Assembly (NCBI GenBank): GCA_002384315.1
Contig: DGBL01000011.1
Coordinates: 1 to 25,935, forward strand
Direction of reading: 5' to 3'
From: Micrococcaceae bacterium UBA4005
GTDB lineage: Bacteria; Actinomycetota; Actinomycetes; Actinomycetales; Micrococcaceae
Length of the DNA: 25,935 nucleotides
In this document: positions 14,591 to 23,290 of the stretch, one piece after another
How the letters are laid out: each line of letters begins with the position of its first letter
How positions within the stretch are numbered: the first letter of the stretch is position 1
Notes under the pieces: generated by a model
Database searches by the model: none
What the model saw: the letters and a program-made list of their open reading frames with translations, nothing else
What the model was told of the DNA's origin: nothing
Program-made: the position numbers and the translations under genes

Positions 14591-15325
14591 GTGAACGCGG
14601 TGGACCCGACGCAACGTCGCGTGGGCGTTATCGTCGTGGCCGGCGGCCTTGGCCAACGGCTAGGACTCGGGATACCCAAGGCCCGTGTGTTGTGTGGCGG
14701 AATATCGCTGCTGGAGCGGGCGGTTGGAGGTGTGCTCGTCGCCGGTGCGGTGGAGCACATCGTTGTCGTCGTACCGCCGGGGGACCTGACACTCGGTGAG
14801 CTGGTTACGACCAACTCGCCGAAGAACACCACAATAACCGCAGTTCCTGGCGGAACGACGCGGGCGGATTCCGTGCGGGCCGGGCTGGCTGCGCTACCGG
14901 CGGACCTCCACTGGATTTTGGTGCACGATGCCGCGCGGTCCCTCACTCCAGCCACCGTTTTCCACCGCGTTTTGGCTGGACTCGGCCGTGGAAACAGGGC
15001 GGTGATTCCTGCCCTGGACGTTCCAGACACCATTAAAACCGTGCGCGACGGGCTCGTGACCGGAACCCTGGAGCGTGCTGCCCTGCGGGCGGTGCAGACG
15101 CCGCAGGGATTCGACGCCCCCACGCTCAGAGCGGCGCACAACGGACCCAACGCGCGCGAACCGGGAGTCACCGATGACGCGATGCTGGTGGAGCTCCAGG
15201 GAATTCCGGTGCTCGTGGTGGCCGGAGACCAGGACGCCTTCAAGATCACCACGCCCCGCGACCTGCTGCTCGCTGAAGCGCTGCTGGGAGCGAACGCATC
15301 TGCCCAGGAGTCAGCATGTCCATGA
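14591..15325 (+). CDS. ispD: 2-C-methyl-D-erythritol 4-phosphate cytidylyltransferase
   Basis: This is the third enzyme of the MEP isoprenoid pathway and makes CDP-methylerythritol from MEP and CTP. The 244-residue product has the nucleotidyltransferase signature [17 protein letters not shown] (about 15-31), [30 protein letters not shown] and, near the end, [17 protein letters not shown] with the substrate-binding lysine. It starts with GTG two bases after the carD stop and overlaps ispF by ten bases, so the three genes are translationally coupled. Confidence 0.95.
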   Translation: MNAVDPTQRRVGVIVVAGGLGQRLGLGIPKARVLCGGISLLERAVGGVLVAGAVEHIVVVVPPGDLTLGELVTTNSPKNTTITAVPGGTTRADSVRAGLAALPADLHWILVHDAARSLTPATVFHRVLAGLGRGNRAVIPALDVPDTIKTVRDGLVTGTLERAALRAVQTPQGFDAPTLRAAHNGPNAREPGVTDDAMLVELQGIPVLVVAGDQDAFKITTPRDLLLAEALLGANASAQESACP

Positions 15326-15828
15326 GCGAACACGCCCACCTGCCCCGCACCGGCCTTGGCGTCGATGTGCATGCCTACGCTGCCCGGAGCGACCCAACGC
15401 CGCTCTGGCTTGCGGGGCTGCACTGGCCGGGTGAACCTGGCCTAGCGGGCCACTCCGACGGCGACGTCGTTGCCCACGCCGCGGCCGATGCGCTGTTTTC
15501 AGCCGCGGGCATGGGAGACTTGGGTACCCATTTCGGAACCGACCGGCCCGAATATGCGGGTGCCGCAGGGGAAACTCTGCTGCGGGCCGCCGCCGCGTTG
15601 GTCCGCGCGGAAGGGTTCGAGATCGGCAATATCGCCATCCAGCTCATCGGCAATGCCCCGCGCTTCGCTCCCCGCCGCGCTGAAGCCGAAGCAGTGCTGG
15701 CCGACGCAGCCCAGGCGCCCGTGAGTGTTTCAGCCACCACCACTGACGGGCTAGGGCTCACCGGACGCGGCGAAGGCATCGCAGCGATCGCGACCGCCGT
15801 CGTCGTCCGGGCCCGGCAAGCGACGTAG
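15316..15828 (+). CDS. ispF: 2-C-methyl-D-erythritol 2,4-cyclodiphosphate synthase
   Basis: This MEP-pathway enzyme cyclises CDP-methylerythritol 2-phosphate with release of CMP. The 170-residue product carries metal ligands Asp17 and His19 in GVDVHAY and His54 in [11 protein letters not shown], plus [13 protein letters not shown] and [17 protein letters not shown] at the subunit interface. ATG 15316 has AGGAG five bases upstream; ATG 15322, which overlaps the ispD stop, is a second possibility. The intermediate enzyme IspE is not encoded here. Confidence 0.95.
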   Translation: MSMSEHAHLPRTGLGVDVHAYAARSDPTPLWLAGLHWPGEPGLAGHSDGDVVAHAAADALFSAAGMGDLGTHFGTDRPEYAGAAGETLLRAAAALVRAEGFEIGNIAIQLIGNAPRFAPRRAEAEAVLADAAQAPVSVSATTTDGLGLTGRGEGIAAIATAVVVRARQAT

Positions 15829-15859
15829 GCCCGGTAGGAAGGCCCGCCGGACACTCGGC

Positions 15860-15865
15860 TAATCT
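15860..15865 (+). promoter_or_regulatory. -10 element for leaderless cysS
   Basis: TAATCT is followed by 6 nt (GGAGCG) and then GTG 15872. This gives cysS its own promoter although ispF ends only 43 bp upstream. Confidence 0.6.
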
Positions 15866-15871
15866 GGAGCG

Positions 15872-17338
15872 GTGAGCCTGCGATTCTATGACACCGCCAA
15901 AGCTGAGATCCGCGAATTCGTGCCCCTGGTGCCCGGAGCGGTCAGTCTCTACTACTGCGGCGCCACCGTCCAAGGCCTGCCCCATGTGGGCCACGTCCGC
16001 TCCGCGATCGCCTTCGATATCCTCACCCGCTGGCTGGAAGCCCGTGACTACCGCGTGACGGTCGTCCGGAATGTTACGGACATCGATGACAAGATCCTCG
16101 CCAAGTCCCGGGCGTCATTCGACCCGGAGGCCGACACCGACGACGACGACGACGACGACGCGCCGCTGCCGCGCAACGAGCCCTGGTGGGCGCTCGCCTA
16201 CCGGTACGAACTCGAATTCAACCGGGCCTACGACGCGCTGGGCGTGCGCCGGCCGACGTACGAGCCGCGCGCCACCGGTCACATCCCGGAAATGCAGGCC
16301 TTGATCACCCGCCTGATCGACCGCGGGCACGCCTACCCGGCTACGGACGATTCAGGCGACGTGTACTTCGATGTCAGGTCCTGGCCCGCCTACGGTTCAC
16401 TGACCCGTCAGCGCGTCGAGGACATGCAGGCCGCCCCCGACGCCGACCCGCGCGGCAAACGCGATCCCCGTGATTTCGCGTTGTGGAAGGGGCATAAACC
16501 CTCCGATCCTGACTCCGCCGCCTGGGCAAGCCCCTGGGGTGCCGGCCGACCCGGCTGGCATCTGGAATGCTCGGCCATGGTGACCAGATACCTGGGCGAG
16601 GAGTTCGACATCCACGGCGGCGGTCTCGATCTGCGATTCCCGCATCACGAAAATGAAATGGCCCAGTCCCAGGCGGCAGGACACCGGTTCGCCAGATTCT
16701 GGATGCACAATGGCATGGTCACCTACGCGGGGGAAAAAATGTCCAAATCGGTGGGCAACACCGTTGACCCGGCGGAGATGATCGCACTGGCCAGCCCGCG
16801 GGTTGTCCGGTACTACCTTGGACAAGCGCACTACCGGTCCGTGCTGGACTACCGCCCCACTTCGCTGGCGGAAGCCGCAGCTGCGGTGGCGCGGATCGAC
16901 GGTTTCCTGGCCAAGGCCAGTACCCGATTCCCCGACCATTCGCGTGCGCCAGGTACGGTACCCGCAGCATTCGGCGCCGCTATGGATGAGGATCTCAACG
17001 TCCCCCAAGCCCTAGCCGTCCTCCACGACACGGTCCGCGCAGGAAACTCCGCGCTGGCGGCAGACGTTCCGGACGCGGCACAGCAGGCGCTGGCGGAGGT
17101 CGCCGCCATGATGCGGGTGCTGGGCCTAGACGACGCCGGCCCCGGCACTGGTGGGGCCGTGCGGCCGGAAAAAGCTGCACTGGATTCACTCGTTCAGGCT
17201 CAGTTGCAGGCCCGCGCGCAGGCGCGGGAGGCGAAGGACTGGGCGCGGGCCGATTCCATCCGGCATTCACTCTCTGCTGCGGGGATTGCCATCGAGGATT
17301 CGGCGGACGGGCCCGTCTGGAGCCTCGAAGAAAGCTGA
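15872..17338 (+). CDS. cysS: Cysteine--tRNA ligase
   Basis: This 488-residue class I synthetase charges tRNA-Cys. The zinc ligand Cys29 (YYCGATVQG), the HIGH-type motif HVGH (38-41), HLECSAM and the [10 protein letters not shown] zinc/substrate region are present, with KMSKS at 289-293 ([10 protein letters not shown]) and a C-terminal anticodon-binding part rich in Ala and Gln. All expected catalytic motifs are intact. Unusually, an acidic stretch with seven consecutive Asp (90-96) sits just after KILAKS, where relatives have a short link to the conserved Trp region ([12 protein letters not shown]). It is encoded by a (GAC)7 run. MshC, a paralogous mycothiol ligase, is unlikely because the full tRNA-binding C-terminus is present. 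Confidence 0.95.
   Translation: MSLRFYDTAKAEIREFVPLVPGAVSLYYCGATVQGLPHVGHVRSAIAFDILTRWLEARDYRVTVVRNVTDIDDKILAKSRASFDPEADTDDDDDDDAPLPRNEPWWALAYRYELEFNRAYDALGVRRPTYEPRATGHIPEMQALITRLIDRGHAYPATDDSGDVYFDVRSWPAYGSLTRQRVEDMQAAPDADPRGKRDPRDFALWKGHKPSDPDSAAWASPWGAGRPGWHLECSAMVTRYLGEEFDIHGGGLDLRFPHHENEMAQSQAAGHRFARFWMHNGMVTYAGEKMSKSVGNTVDPAEMIALASPRVVRYYLGQAHYRSVLDYRPTSLAEAAAAVARIDGFLAKASTRFPDHSRAPGTVPAAFGAAMDEDLNVPQALAVLHDTVRAGNSALAADVPDAAQQALAEVAAMMRVLGLDDAGPGTGGAVRPEKAALDSLVQAQLQARAQAREAKDWARADSIRHSLSAAGIAIEDSADGPVWSLEES
16139..16159 (+). repeat. (GAC)7 trinucleotide run inside cysS
   Basis: Seven exact GAC codons encode Asp90-Asp96. Runs of this kind can change length by slippage in multiples of three without breaking the frame. 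Confidence 0.9.
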
Positions 17339-17384
17339 GCCACCGCATCCGGGCCGGGCTCCGTTGGACCCGGCGCACGGTGGC
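17339..17384 (+). terminator. Stem-loop between cysS and rlmB
   Basis: GCCACCG (17339-17345) pairs with CGGTGGC (17378-17384), with an inner CCGGG/CCCGG-type stem. No T-tract follows. It could stop cysS transcripts or shield their 3' end. Confidence 0.45.
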
Positions 17385-17397
17385 GTCCCGGTCCGCG

Positions 17398-17403
17398 TAA
17401 ACT
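17398..17403 (+). promoter_or_regulatory. -10 element of rlmB
   Basis: TAAACT predicts a start near 17410 and a leader of about 30 nt with AAGGG upstream of ATG 17440. The pyrimidine-rich leader (CTTTTCTTCTATTTAAGGG) is much less GC-rich than its surroundings. Confidence 0.5.
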
Positions 17404-17439
17404 GGAAACGACTTTTCTTCTATTTAAGGGTGTTTTCCC

Positions 17440-18420
17440 ATGGCCAACCAAGGACGACCAGGCGCGGTCCGTAAACTCAAAAAAGGACCCACCACCGGCA
17501 CCGGCGGTCATGGGCGCAAGGCTCTCGAAGGCCGCGGCCCGACCCCCAAGGCTGAGGACCGCCCCTACCACAAGGCGTACAAGGGTAAGGAGCTCGCCGA
17601 ACGCTCGGCGGCCAAACGCGGCGGCAAAAACGCCGCGGGTGGACGCTCCAAAGGCAAAGCCAGCGAGGAAATGGTCACGGGCCGCAACTCGGTCGTCGAG
17701 GCCCTGCGGGCAGGCATCCCGGCCAAGGCGCTGCACGTGGCCATCCGCATCGAAATGGATGACCGGGTGCGCGAATCGCTGAAGATGGCCGCCGAACGCG
17801 GGGTCCCGGTGATGGAAACAGGCAAGCCAGAACTCGACCGGATGACCGAGGGCGCGGTCCACCAGGGCCTCATGTTGCAGATACCGCCCTACGAATATGC
17901 GGACGCGCTGGATCTTGCCACCGAGACGATCGACAAATACAAACGGGGCCATATCGCCAATGCGCCGTTGTTCGTGGCCCTCGACGGCATCACCGACCCG
18001 AGGAACCTGGGGGCGATCATCCGCTCTCTCTCGGCCTTCAGCGGACATGGGGTGATTGTCCCGGAGCGCCGTTCCGTCGGTGTGACGGCGTCGGCCTGGA
18101 AAACCAGCGCCGGAGCAGCGGTGCGGGTCCCCGTGGCCAAGGCCGGGAACCTTAACAACACGCTCAAGGCGTTCAAGAATGCGGGGATCTTCGTGTTGGG
18201 ACTGGACGGCGACGGCGATGTGTCGCTGCCGCAGCTGACCCTCGGCACCGAACCGATCTGTCTGGTGGTGGGCTCCGAAGGCAAGGGCCTCTCCCGCCTA
18301 GTTCGGGAAAACTGTGACCAGATTGTCTCCATCCCCATTGACTCGGCGATGGAATCCCTCAACGCGTCAATGGCAGTTGGCATCAGCCTCTATGAAGTCT
18401 CACGCCAACGTTCGGTGTGA
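17440..18420 (+). CDS. rlmB: SpoU-family 23S rRNA (guanosine-2'-O)-methyltransferase RlmB
   Basis: This 326-residue SPOUT methyltransferase is expected to 2'-O-methylate G2251 of the 23S peptidyl-transferase loop. Residues 1-75 are a disordered Lys/Arg/Gly-rich extension (MANQGRPGAVRKLKKGPTTG) likely to bind RNA. The substrate-binding L30e-like domain follows (about 78-160, VTGRNSVVEALRAGIPAKAL), then the trefoil-knot domain with motif 1 DPRNLGAIIRSL (186-197), motif 2 VVGSEGKGLSRLV (about 277-289) and motif 3 ESLNASMAVGISLYE (about 305-319). The same cysS-rlmB order occurs in Mycobacterium. Its stop overlaps a GTG that could start glgX. Confidence 0.92.
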   Translation: MANQGRPGAVRKLKKGPTTGTGGHGRKALEGRGPTPKAEDRPYHKAYKGKELAERSAAKRGGKNAAGGRSKGKASEEMVTGRNSVVEALRAGIPAKALHVAIRIEMDDRVRESLKMAAERGVPVMETGKPELDRMTEGAVHQGLMLQIPPYEYADALDLATETIDKYKRGHIANAPLFVALDGITDPRNLGAIIRSLSAFSGHGVIVPERRSVGVTASAWKTSAGAAVRVPVAKAGNLNNTLKAFKNAGIFVLGLDGDGDVSLPQLTLGTEPICLVVGSEGKGLSRLVRENCDQIVSIPIDSAMESLNASMAVGISLYEVSRQRSV

Positions 18421-18440
18421 CCAGGAGCCAAATCCGAGCC

Positions 18441-20522
18441 ATGACTAGTTCCGACGCTGGGGCGCAATTATCGCGCGAATTCCCCCTGGGCGTTCACCGC
18501 TTGCGGGGAGAGCTAGGTACACGGGCGCACGCCAACGCTGCCGTATGGGCCCCCGAGGTCGCCTCCCTGGATATGCACTATCAACTGCTCGACGGCAGTT
18601 GGCGGCACGAAACGCTCATGGGGCTCGACGGCGGCGTGCACCACGGTGTGGTGGGCCCCCTTCCGGTCAACGCGCGGTATGTGTTCTGGCCGACGGGCAA
18701 AATGCTGCCCGGGCGAGCGGGGGAAACCCAGCTACTCCTTGACCCGTACGCGCGGGCAATAGACACTATTCACTGCGGTGATACCCCGGTGTATTGCTCG
18801 CTGTTCGTCGAGTCGGATTTTGACTGGGGGAATTCGACTCCGCCGCGCACCCTGTGGCGGGACACGGTCATTTACGAGGCTCACGTCAAGGGTTTGACGA
18901 TGCTTCACCCGCAGATCCCGGCTGAGTTACGCGGAACCTATGCGGGGCTGGCCCACCCGGTCATGACGGACTATCTCCTGAGCCTCGGGGTCACCGCCGT
19001 CGAACTGCTGCCCGTGCATTTCCATGTGGACGAACCGCATTTGGAGCCGCTGGGACTCACGAACTATTGGGGATACAACACCCTCGGGTTCTTCGCGCTG
19101 CAGGACCAGTACGCCACCGCCTCAGCCCGCCGCGCCGGCCCGGCAGCGGTGCTGGCAGAGTTCAAGACCATGGTGAAAACGCTGCATGAAGCCGGGCTCG
19201 AAGTGATTCTCGATGTCGTCTACAACCACACCGCTGAAGCAGGACAGGACCGACCCGCGCTGAGCTGGCGGGGGTTGGGCGAGAACCATTATTACCGCCA
19301 GGAGCACGGCCGCTACCTCGACACCACAGGATGCGGAAACACATTGGACTTCTCCGAGCCGAAGGTCGTGCAGTTTACCCTCGACTCGCTCCGCTATTGG
19401 GCCGAGGAGTTCCAGGTGGACGGTTTCCGGTTTGACCTAGCGGTAAGTCTCTGCCGGGACGAGAACAACACTTTCACCCCGCGCCACCCGTTCCTCGTCG
19501 CCGCCAGCGCGTTGCCTGCGTTGCGGGAGAGCAAACTAATCGCCGAACCGTGGGATATCGGGATGGGCGGATGGCAGACGGGGTGTTTTCCCTACGGGTG
19601 GGCGGACTGGAACGATTCGTTCCGCGATACGGTGCGCGATTTCTGGTTGGGTGGCCCGGCCTCGATTCGCGCAGGAGGGCCCGGCGGATCTTTGGCCCGG
19701 CTCGCTGGGTGCCTGGCCGGTTCCGCAGACGTCTTTACGCCGTCCAAACGGAGCCCGCTGGCCTCCATCAACCTGGTGACCTCCCACGACGGATTCACGT
19801 TGGCGGATCTGGCCTCCTACGACCGGAAGCACAACGAAGCCAACGGCGAGGAGAACCGGGACGGGCACAACCACAACCGTAGCTACAACCACGGGGTGGA
19901 AGGTCCCACCGAGGATGAGACGGTCATCGCCGCCCGCGAACAAACGGTCCGCAACCTCATGTCCACCCTGCTGCTCTCGCTGGGTGTGCCCATGATTACC
20001 GCAGGTGATGAGCTGGGCCGCACCCAGCACGGCAACAACAACGCATACTGCCAGGACAACGAACTCGGCTGGGTCAGCTGGGAGCAGGACAACCAGGCGG
20101 TGAACATGCTCCAAACCACCCGGGAACTACTGACCATCCGGCGCGAATTCCTCGCCGGACAGCCAACACACTTCCCCGGGCGGGAGGATAGTTCAACCCT
20201 GCTGTGGTTCAATGCGGCAGGTGTTCCGATGTCCCCGCAGGAGTGGGAAAATCCCGGGACCCAGACCGTGCAGCTACTCATGGGCGCCCGCGGCGGGACA
20301 GTCAACGGCCTGATTGTCATCAACAGCTCCCTGCAGGACCAGAAGATCGAGCTTCCGGCCGCCTGGGCGCTGCAGGAGAGCAGCATCAGGCGGGACACCC
20401 GCGCCTGGTTTCAACTGCGCTTCAGCACTACCGATGTCCATGGGAAGCATCCGGGTGCCCAGCTGCGTTCGGGCGAAATGGATTCTGTGCCCGCGAACTC
20501 GATAAGCGTCTACCAGTGCTGA
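18441..20522 (+). CDS. glgX: Glycogen debranching enzyme GlgX
   Basis: This GH13 isoamylase-type enzyme cleaves alpha-1,6 branches of glycogen, preferring short stubs left by phosphorylase. It has an N-terminal CBM48-like domain (FPLGVHRLRGELGTRAHANAAVWAPE) and then the catalytic barrel: DVVYNHTAE (region I), DGFRFDLA with nucleophile Asp332, LIAEPWDIG with acid/base Glu369, and TSHDGFTLADL with Asp450. GENHYYR, TGCGNTLD and HNEANGEENRDGHNHNRSYN are GlgX hallmarks. The length from ATG 18441 is 693 residues. GTG 18417, overlapping the rlmB stop, is the alternative start. AGGAG at 18422-18426 lies after that GTG and 14 nt before the ATG, so neither start is ideal. It is convergent with glgP. 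Confidence 0.93.
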   Translation: MTSSDAGAQLSREFPLGVHRLRGELGTRAHANAAVWAPEVASLDMHYQLLDGSWRHETLMGLDGGVHHGVVGPLPVNARYVFWPTGKMLPGRAGETQLLLDPYARAIDTIHCGDTPVYCSLFVESDFDWGNSTPPRTLWRDTVIYEAHVKGLTMLHPQIPAELRGTYAGLAHPVMTDYLLSLGVTAVELLPVHFHVDEPHLEPLGLTNYWGYNTLGFFALQDQYATASARRAGPAAVLAEFKTMVKTLHEAGLEVILDVVYNHTAEAGQDRPALSWRGLGENHYYRQEHGRYLDTTGCGNTLDFSEPKVVQFTLDSLRYWAEEFQVDGFRFDLAVSLCRDENNTFTPRHPFLVAASALPALRESKLIAEPWDIGMGGWQTGCFPYGWADWNDSFRDTVRDFWLGGPASIRAGGPGGSLARLAGCLAGSADVFTPSKRSPLASINLVTSHDGFTLADLASYDRKHNEANGEENRDGHNHNRSYNHGVEGPTEDETVIAAREQTVRNLMSTLLLSLGVPMITAGDELGRTQHGNNNAYCQDNELGWVSWEQDNQAVNMLQTTRELLTIRREFLAGQPTHFPGREDSSTLLWFNAAGVPMSPQEWENPGTQTVQLLMGARGGTVNGLIVINSSLQDQKIELPAAWALQESSIRRDTRAWFQLRFSTTDVHGKHPGAQLRSGEMDSVPANSISVYQC

Positions 20523-20544
20523 GCGTTTCTTCCTGACGAGGCCG

Positions 20545-23157
20545 TCAGGCGTTGACTACCAAACCCAGCTCCGCCGGGGTAGCCAGCGTGGGGTGGCTTG
20601 GGAGCACCCGCACGGTGTACCCAAAAGATCCTGAGTGGTCGATGCGCACCTCCCCAGCAAACCGATAGCGCCCGCTACCGAGTGACTCCGCAACCTCAAG
20701 TTCCTTCAGCTGAACGCCGGTGAGATCGTCGTTGTCCAGTGCCCGCCCATGGGCGAGCTCCACCGTGACCTCGTCTGGGTCAAGGTTTCCGAGCGACACA
20801 TAGGCACTCACAGTGAGCGAATCGCCGATCTGGGGGTCTTCGCTGACGCCGACGCTGTCCACGTGCTCTACCTGGATGCCCTGCCATCCGCCGACGACCC
20901 GCGAGCGCCACGCTGCCGTTCGGCGTGCAAGGGCGTAATCATCTGCGGCAGCGGCGTTCCCCGCGCGCCACGCAGGTTGATACAACCTGCCAACATAGTC
21001 CTTGAGCATCCGGTCTGCCGAGACCGCCGGACCCAACGTGGCCATGGTGTGTTTGATCATCGCGATCCACTGGTGTGGCACGCCATCGGTCGAGAGCTCC
21101 GAAGGTCCCGCCGCGCCGGCACCCAGTGCCGGGAGTGCGCCATAAAACCGGGGAGCGACCTGGTCCTCGAGCAGGTCATAGAGTGCGGCTGACTCAATAT
21201 CGTCCCGCTCCTCGGCAGAGGCGCCATTGTTAGCCGTCGGGATAGCCCAGCCGTTGTCGCCGTCGTACATTTCATCCCACCAGCCGTCCAGCACCGAGAG
21301 GTTCAGCCCGCCGTTGATCGCGGACTTCATCCCCGAGGTGCCGCAGGCCTCCAGCGGACGCAATGGGTTATTCAGCCACACATCGCAGCCCGGGAAAAGA
21401 ATTCGCGCCATGGCGATGTCGTAGTTCGGCAGGAATACTATTCGGTGGCGGACGTCCGGGTCGTCCGTGAAGCGCACCAGGTCCTGGATCATGCGCTTTC
21501 CCTGCTCATCGGCCGGGTGGGACTTGCCCGCGATGACGAGTTGAATCGGATGCTCCGGGTGCAGCAGCAATGCTTTGAGCCGAGCCGGGTCGCGCAGCAT
21601 GAGCGTCAGCCGCTTGTACGTCGGAACCCTTCGCGCGAAGCCTATGGTGAGCACCTCCGGGTCCAGTACCGTGTCAGTCCAACCGAGCTCAGCGTCCGCG
21701 GCCCCGCGCTTTTTCCACGAGGCTCGCAGCCGACGGCGCACGTCATTGACAAGGTTGGAGCGCAGGCTCCGCCGCAGCGCCCAGATATCGGTATCCTCGA
21801 CCTCATAGACGCGCGACCATTGCGGTTCCAGAACGGACCCGGAGCCGAAATACTCCTGGGCGAAATCGGTGATCTGTGGGTCCACCCAGGTTGGCACGTG
21901 AACTCCGTTGGTCACCGAAGTGATCGGCACTTCCTGAGAATCGAAGCCGGGCCACAGCCCTGCGAACATCTGCCGGGACACCTCGCCGTGGAGTTTGGCC
22001 ACCCCGTTGGCCCGCTGCGCGAGGCGGAGTCCCATGACGGCCATGTTGAACTTGCCTGGATCGCCGTCGTCGTAATTCTCGGCACCGAGTGCCAGAACTT
22101 TATCCGTGGGTACCGACGGGGCGAGACCAGCGTTGAAAAAGTGCTCGATCTGGCTGCGGTCGAACCGGTCGATGCCCGCCGGGACCGGGGTGTGGGTCGT
22201 GAAGACGGTGGATGCACGCACGACCGTGAGTGCCTCATCCCAGCTCATGGGATGCGTTCCGACCGGGTCCATCAGTTCGCGGATCCGTTCTATCCCCAGG
22301 AACCCGGCGTGCCCTTCATTGGTGTGGAACACCTCGGGGGCAGCGGTGCCGGTCAGACGCGCGAACAGGCGCAACGCCTTGACTCCGCCCACCCCGAGTA
22401 GGAGTTCCTGCTGCAACCGCTGGTCTCCGCCGCCGCCATAGAGTCGGTCGGTAACGTTCCGGGCGGCCTCGTCGTTGCCGGGAACGTTCGAGTCGAGCAA
22501 CAGCAGCGGGATGCGGCCGACGTCGGCGCGCCAGATATGCGCGGCGAGCGAGCGTCCGTTTGGCAGCGGCAGGAGCACCTCCGCGGCGGTTCCGTCCGGC
22601 TCGCGAAGCAGGGTCAGGGGCAGGCCATCGGGGTCTAGCACTGGATAGGTTTCCTGCTGCCAGGCATCCCGGGACAATGACTGCTTGAAATATCCTGACT
22701 GGTAGAGGAGCCCGACGCCGATCAGTGGGACGCCGAGGTCTGAGGCGGATTTCAGGTGGTCTCCGGCGAGGATGCCCAAACCACCGGAGTATTGGGGAAG
22801 GACCGCGCTGATCCCATATTCGGGGGAGAAATACGCGATTGATTTCGGGGCATCATCGCCCAACGACTGGTACCACCGTGGCTCGCCCAGATAGCTCTTC
22901 AGATCGTGGCCAAGATCCTGGATCCGTTGCACGAGAGGTTCGTTGGAAGCCAGCTGATGCAGCTTCTCCCGCGTCACTGATCCCAGGAAAGTGACCGGGT
23001 CCTGGGAACTGGCCTCCCAGGCCTCCGGGTCGAGGTCGTGGAAAAGCCGGGTCGTTGGCAGGTGCCAGGACCAGCGTAGGTTGCTCGCGAGTTTGCCCAG
23101 TGGCGCAATCTCATCGGGGAGTACTGTCCGGACCGTAAACCTGCGTATCGCTTTCAC
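20545..23157 (-). CDS. glgP: Alpha-glucan (glycogen/maltodextrin) phosphorylase
   Basis: This 870-residue GT35 enzyme releases glucose-1-phosphate from the non-reducing ends of alpha-glucans using PLP. It is of the type lacking the N-terminal regulatory extension of glycogen phosphorylases and has an N-terminal extra domain (RRFTVRTVLPDEIAPLGKLASNLRWSWHLPT). Key sites are YFSPEYGISAVLPQYSGGLGILAGDHLKSASDLGVPL, HTNEGHAGFLGIERIREL, TTHTPVPAGIDRF and the PLP site EACGTSGMKSAINGGLNLSVLDGWWDE with Lys611. GTG 23157 is preceded by a -10 hexamer at 7 nt. It is divergent from glgE and convergent with glgX. Confidence 0.95.
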   Translation of the reverse strand: MKAIRRFTVRTVLPDEIAPLGKLASNLRWSWHLPTTRLFHDLDPEAWEASSQDPVTFLGSVTREKLHQLASNEPLVQRIQDLGHDLKSYLGEPRWYQSLGDDAPKSIAYFSPEYGISAVLPQYSGGLGILAGDHLKSASDLGVPLIGVGLLYQSGYFKQSLSRDAWQQETYPVLDPDGLPLTLLREPDGTAAEVLLPLPNGRSLAAHIWRADVGRIPLLLLDSNVPGNDEAARNVTDRLYGGGGDQRLQQELLLGVGGVKALRLFARLTGTAAPEVFHTNEGHAGFLGIERIRELMDPVGTHPMSWDEALTVVRASTVFTTHTPVPAGIDRFDRSQIEHFFNAGLAPSVPTDKVLALGAENYDDGDPGKFNMAVMGLRLAQRANGVAKLHGEVSRQMFAGLWPGFDSQEVPITSVTNGVHVPTWVDPQITDFAQEYFGSGSVLEPQWSRVYEVEDTDIWALRRSLRSNLVNDVRRRLRASWKKRGAADAELGWTDTVLDPEVLTIGFARRVPTYKRLTLMLRDPARLKALLLHPEHPIQLVIAGKSHPADEQGKRMIQDLVRFTDDPDVRHRIVFLPNYDIAMARILFPGCDVWLNNPLRPLEACGTSGMKSAINGGLNLSVLDGWWDEMYDGDNGWAIPTANNGASAEERDDIESAALYDLLEDQVAPRFYGALPALGAGAAGPSELSTDGVPHQWIAMIKHTMATLGPAVSADRMLKDYVGRLYQPAWRAGNAAAADDYALARRTAAWRSRVVGGWQGIQVEHVDSVGVSEDPQIGDSLTVSAYVSLGNLDPDEVTVELAHGRALDNDDLTGVQLKELEVAESLGSGRYRFAGEVRIDHSGSFGYTVRVLPSHPTLATPAELGLVVNA

Positions 23158-23164
23158 CCCGGCT

Positions 23165-23170
23165 ACGCTA
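23165..23170 (-). promoter_or_regulatory. -10 element for leaderless glgP
   Basis: TAGCGT on the minus strand is followed by 7 nt (AGCCGGG) and then GTG 23157. Confidence 0.55.
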
Positions 23171-23253
23171 GCGCACTTGCCCTGCCCGCGGGAGGGGGAT
23201 CAACAACGAACTGCTTCCGACTCGGAATAAACCGAATGTTACGTTAAGCCTCC

Positions 23254-23283
23254 TTAGCAATTCGGCCAGATACTCGCTAACGT
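23254..23283 (+). promoter_or_regulatory. Promoter for leaderless glgE
   Basis: TTAGCA (23254-23259), 18 nt, then TAACGT (23278-23283), 7 nt, then GTG 23291. The transcript is predicted to begin at the start codon. Confidence 0.55.
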
Positions 23284-23290
23284 TCTGAAG

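Noticed and set aside
16131..16160. GAC run as a CRISPR or other array
   Set aside because: It is a simple trinucleotide run in frame within cysS, with no spacers.
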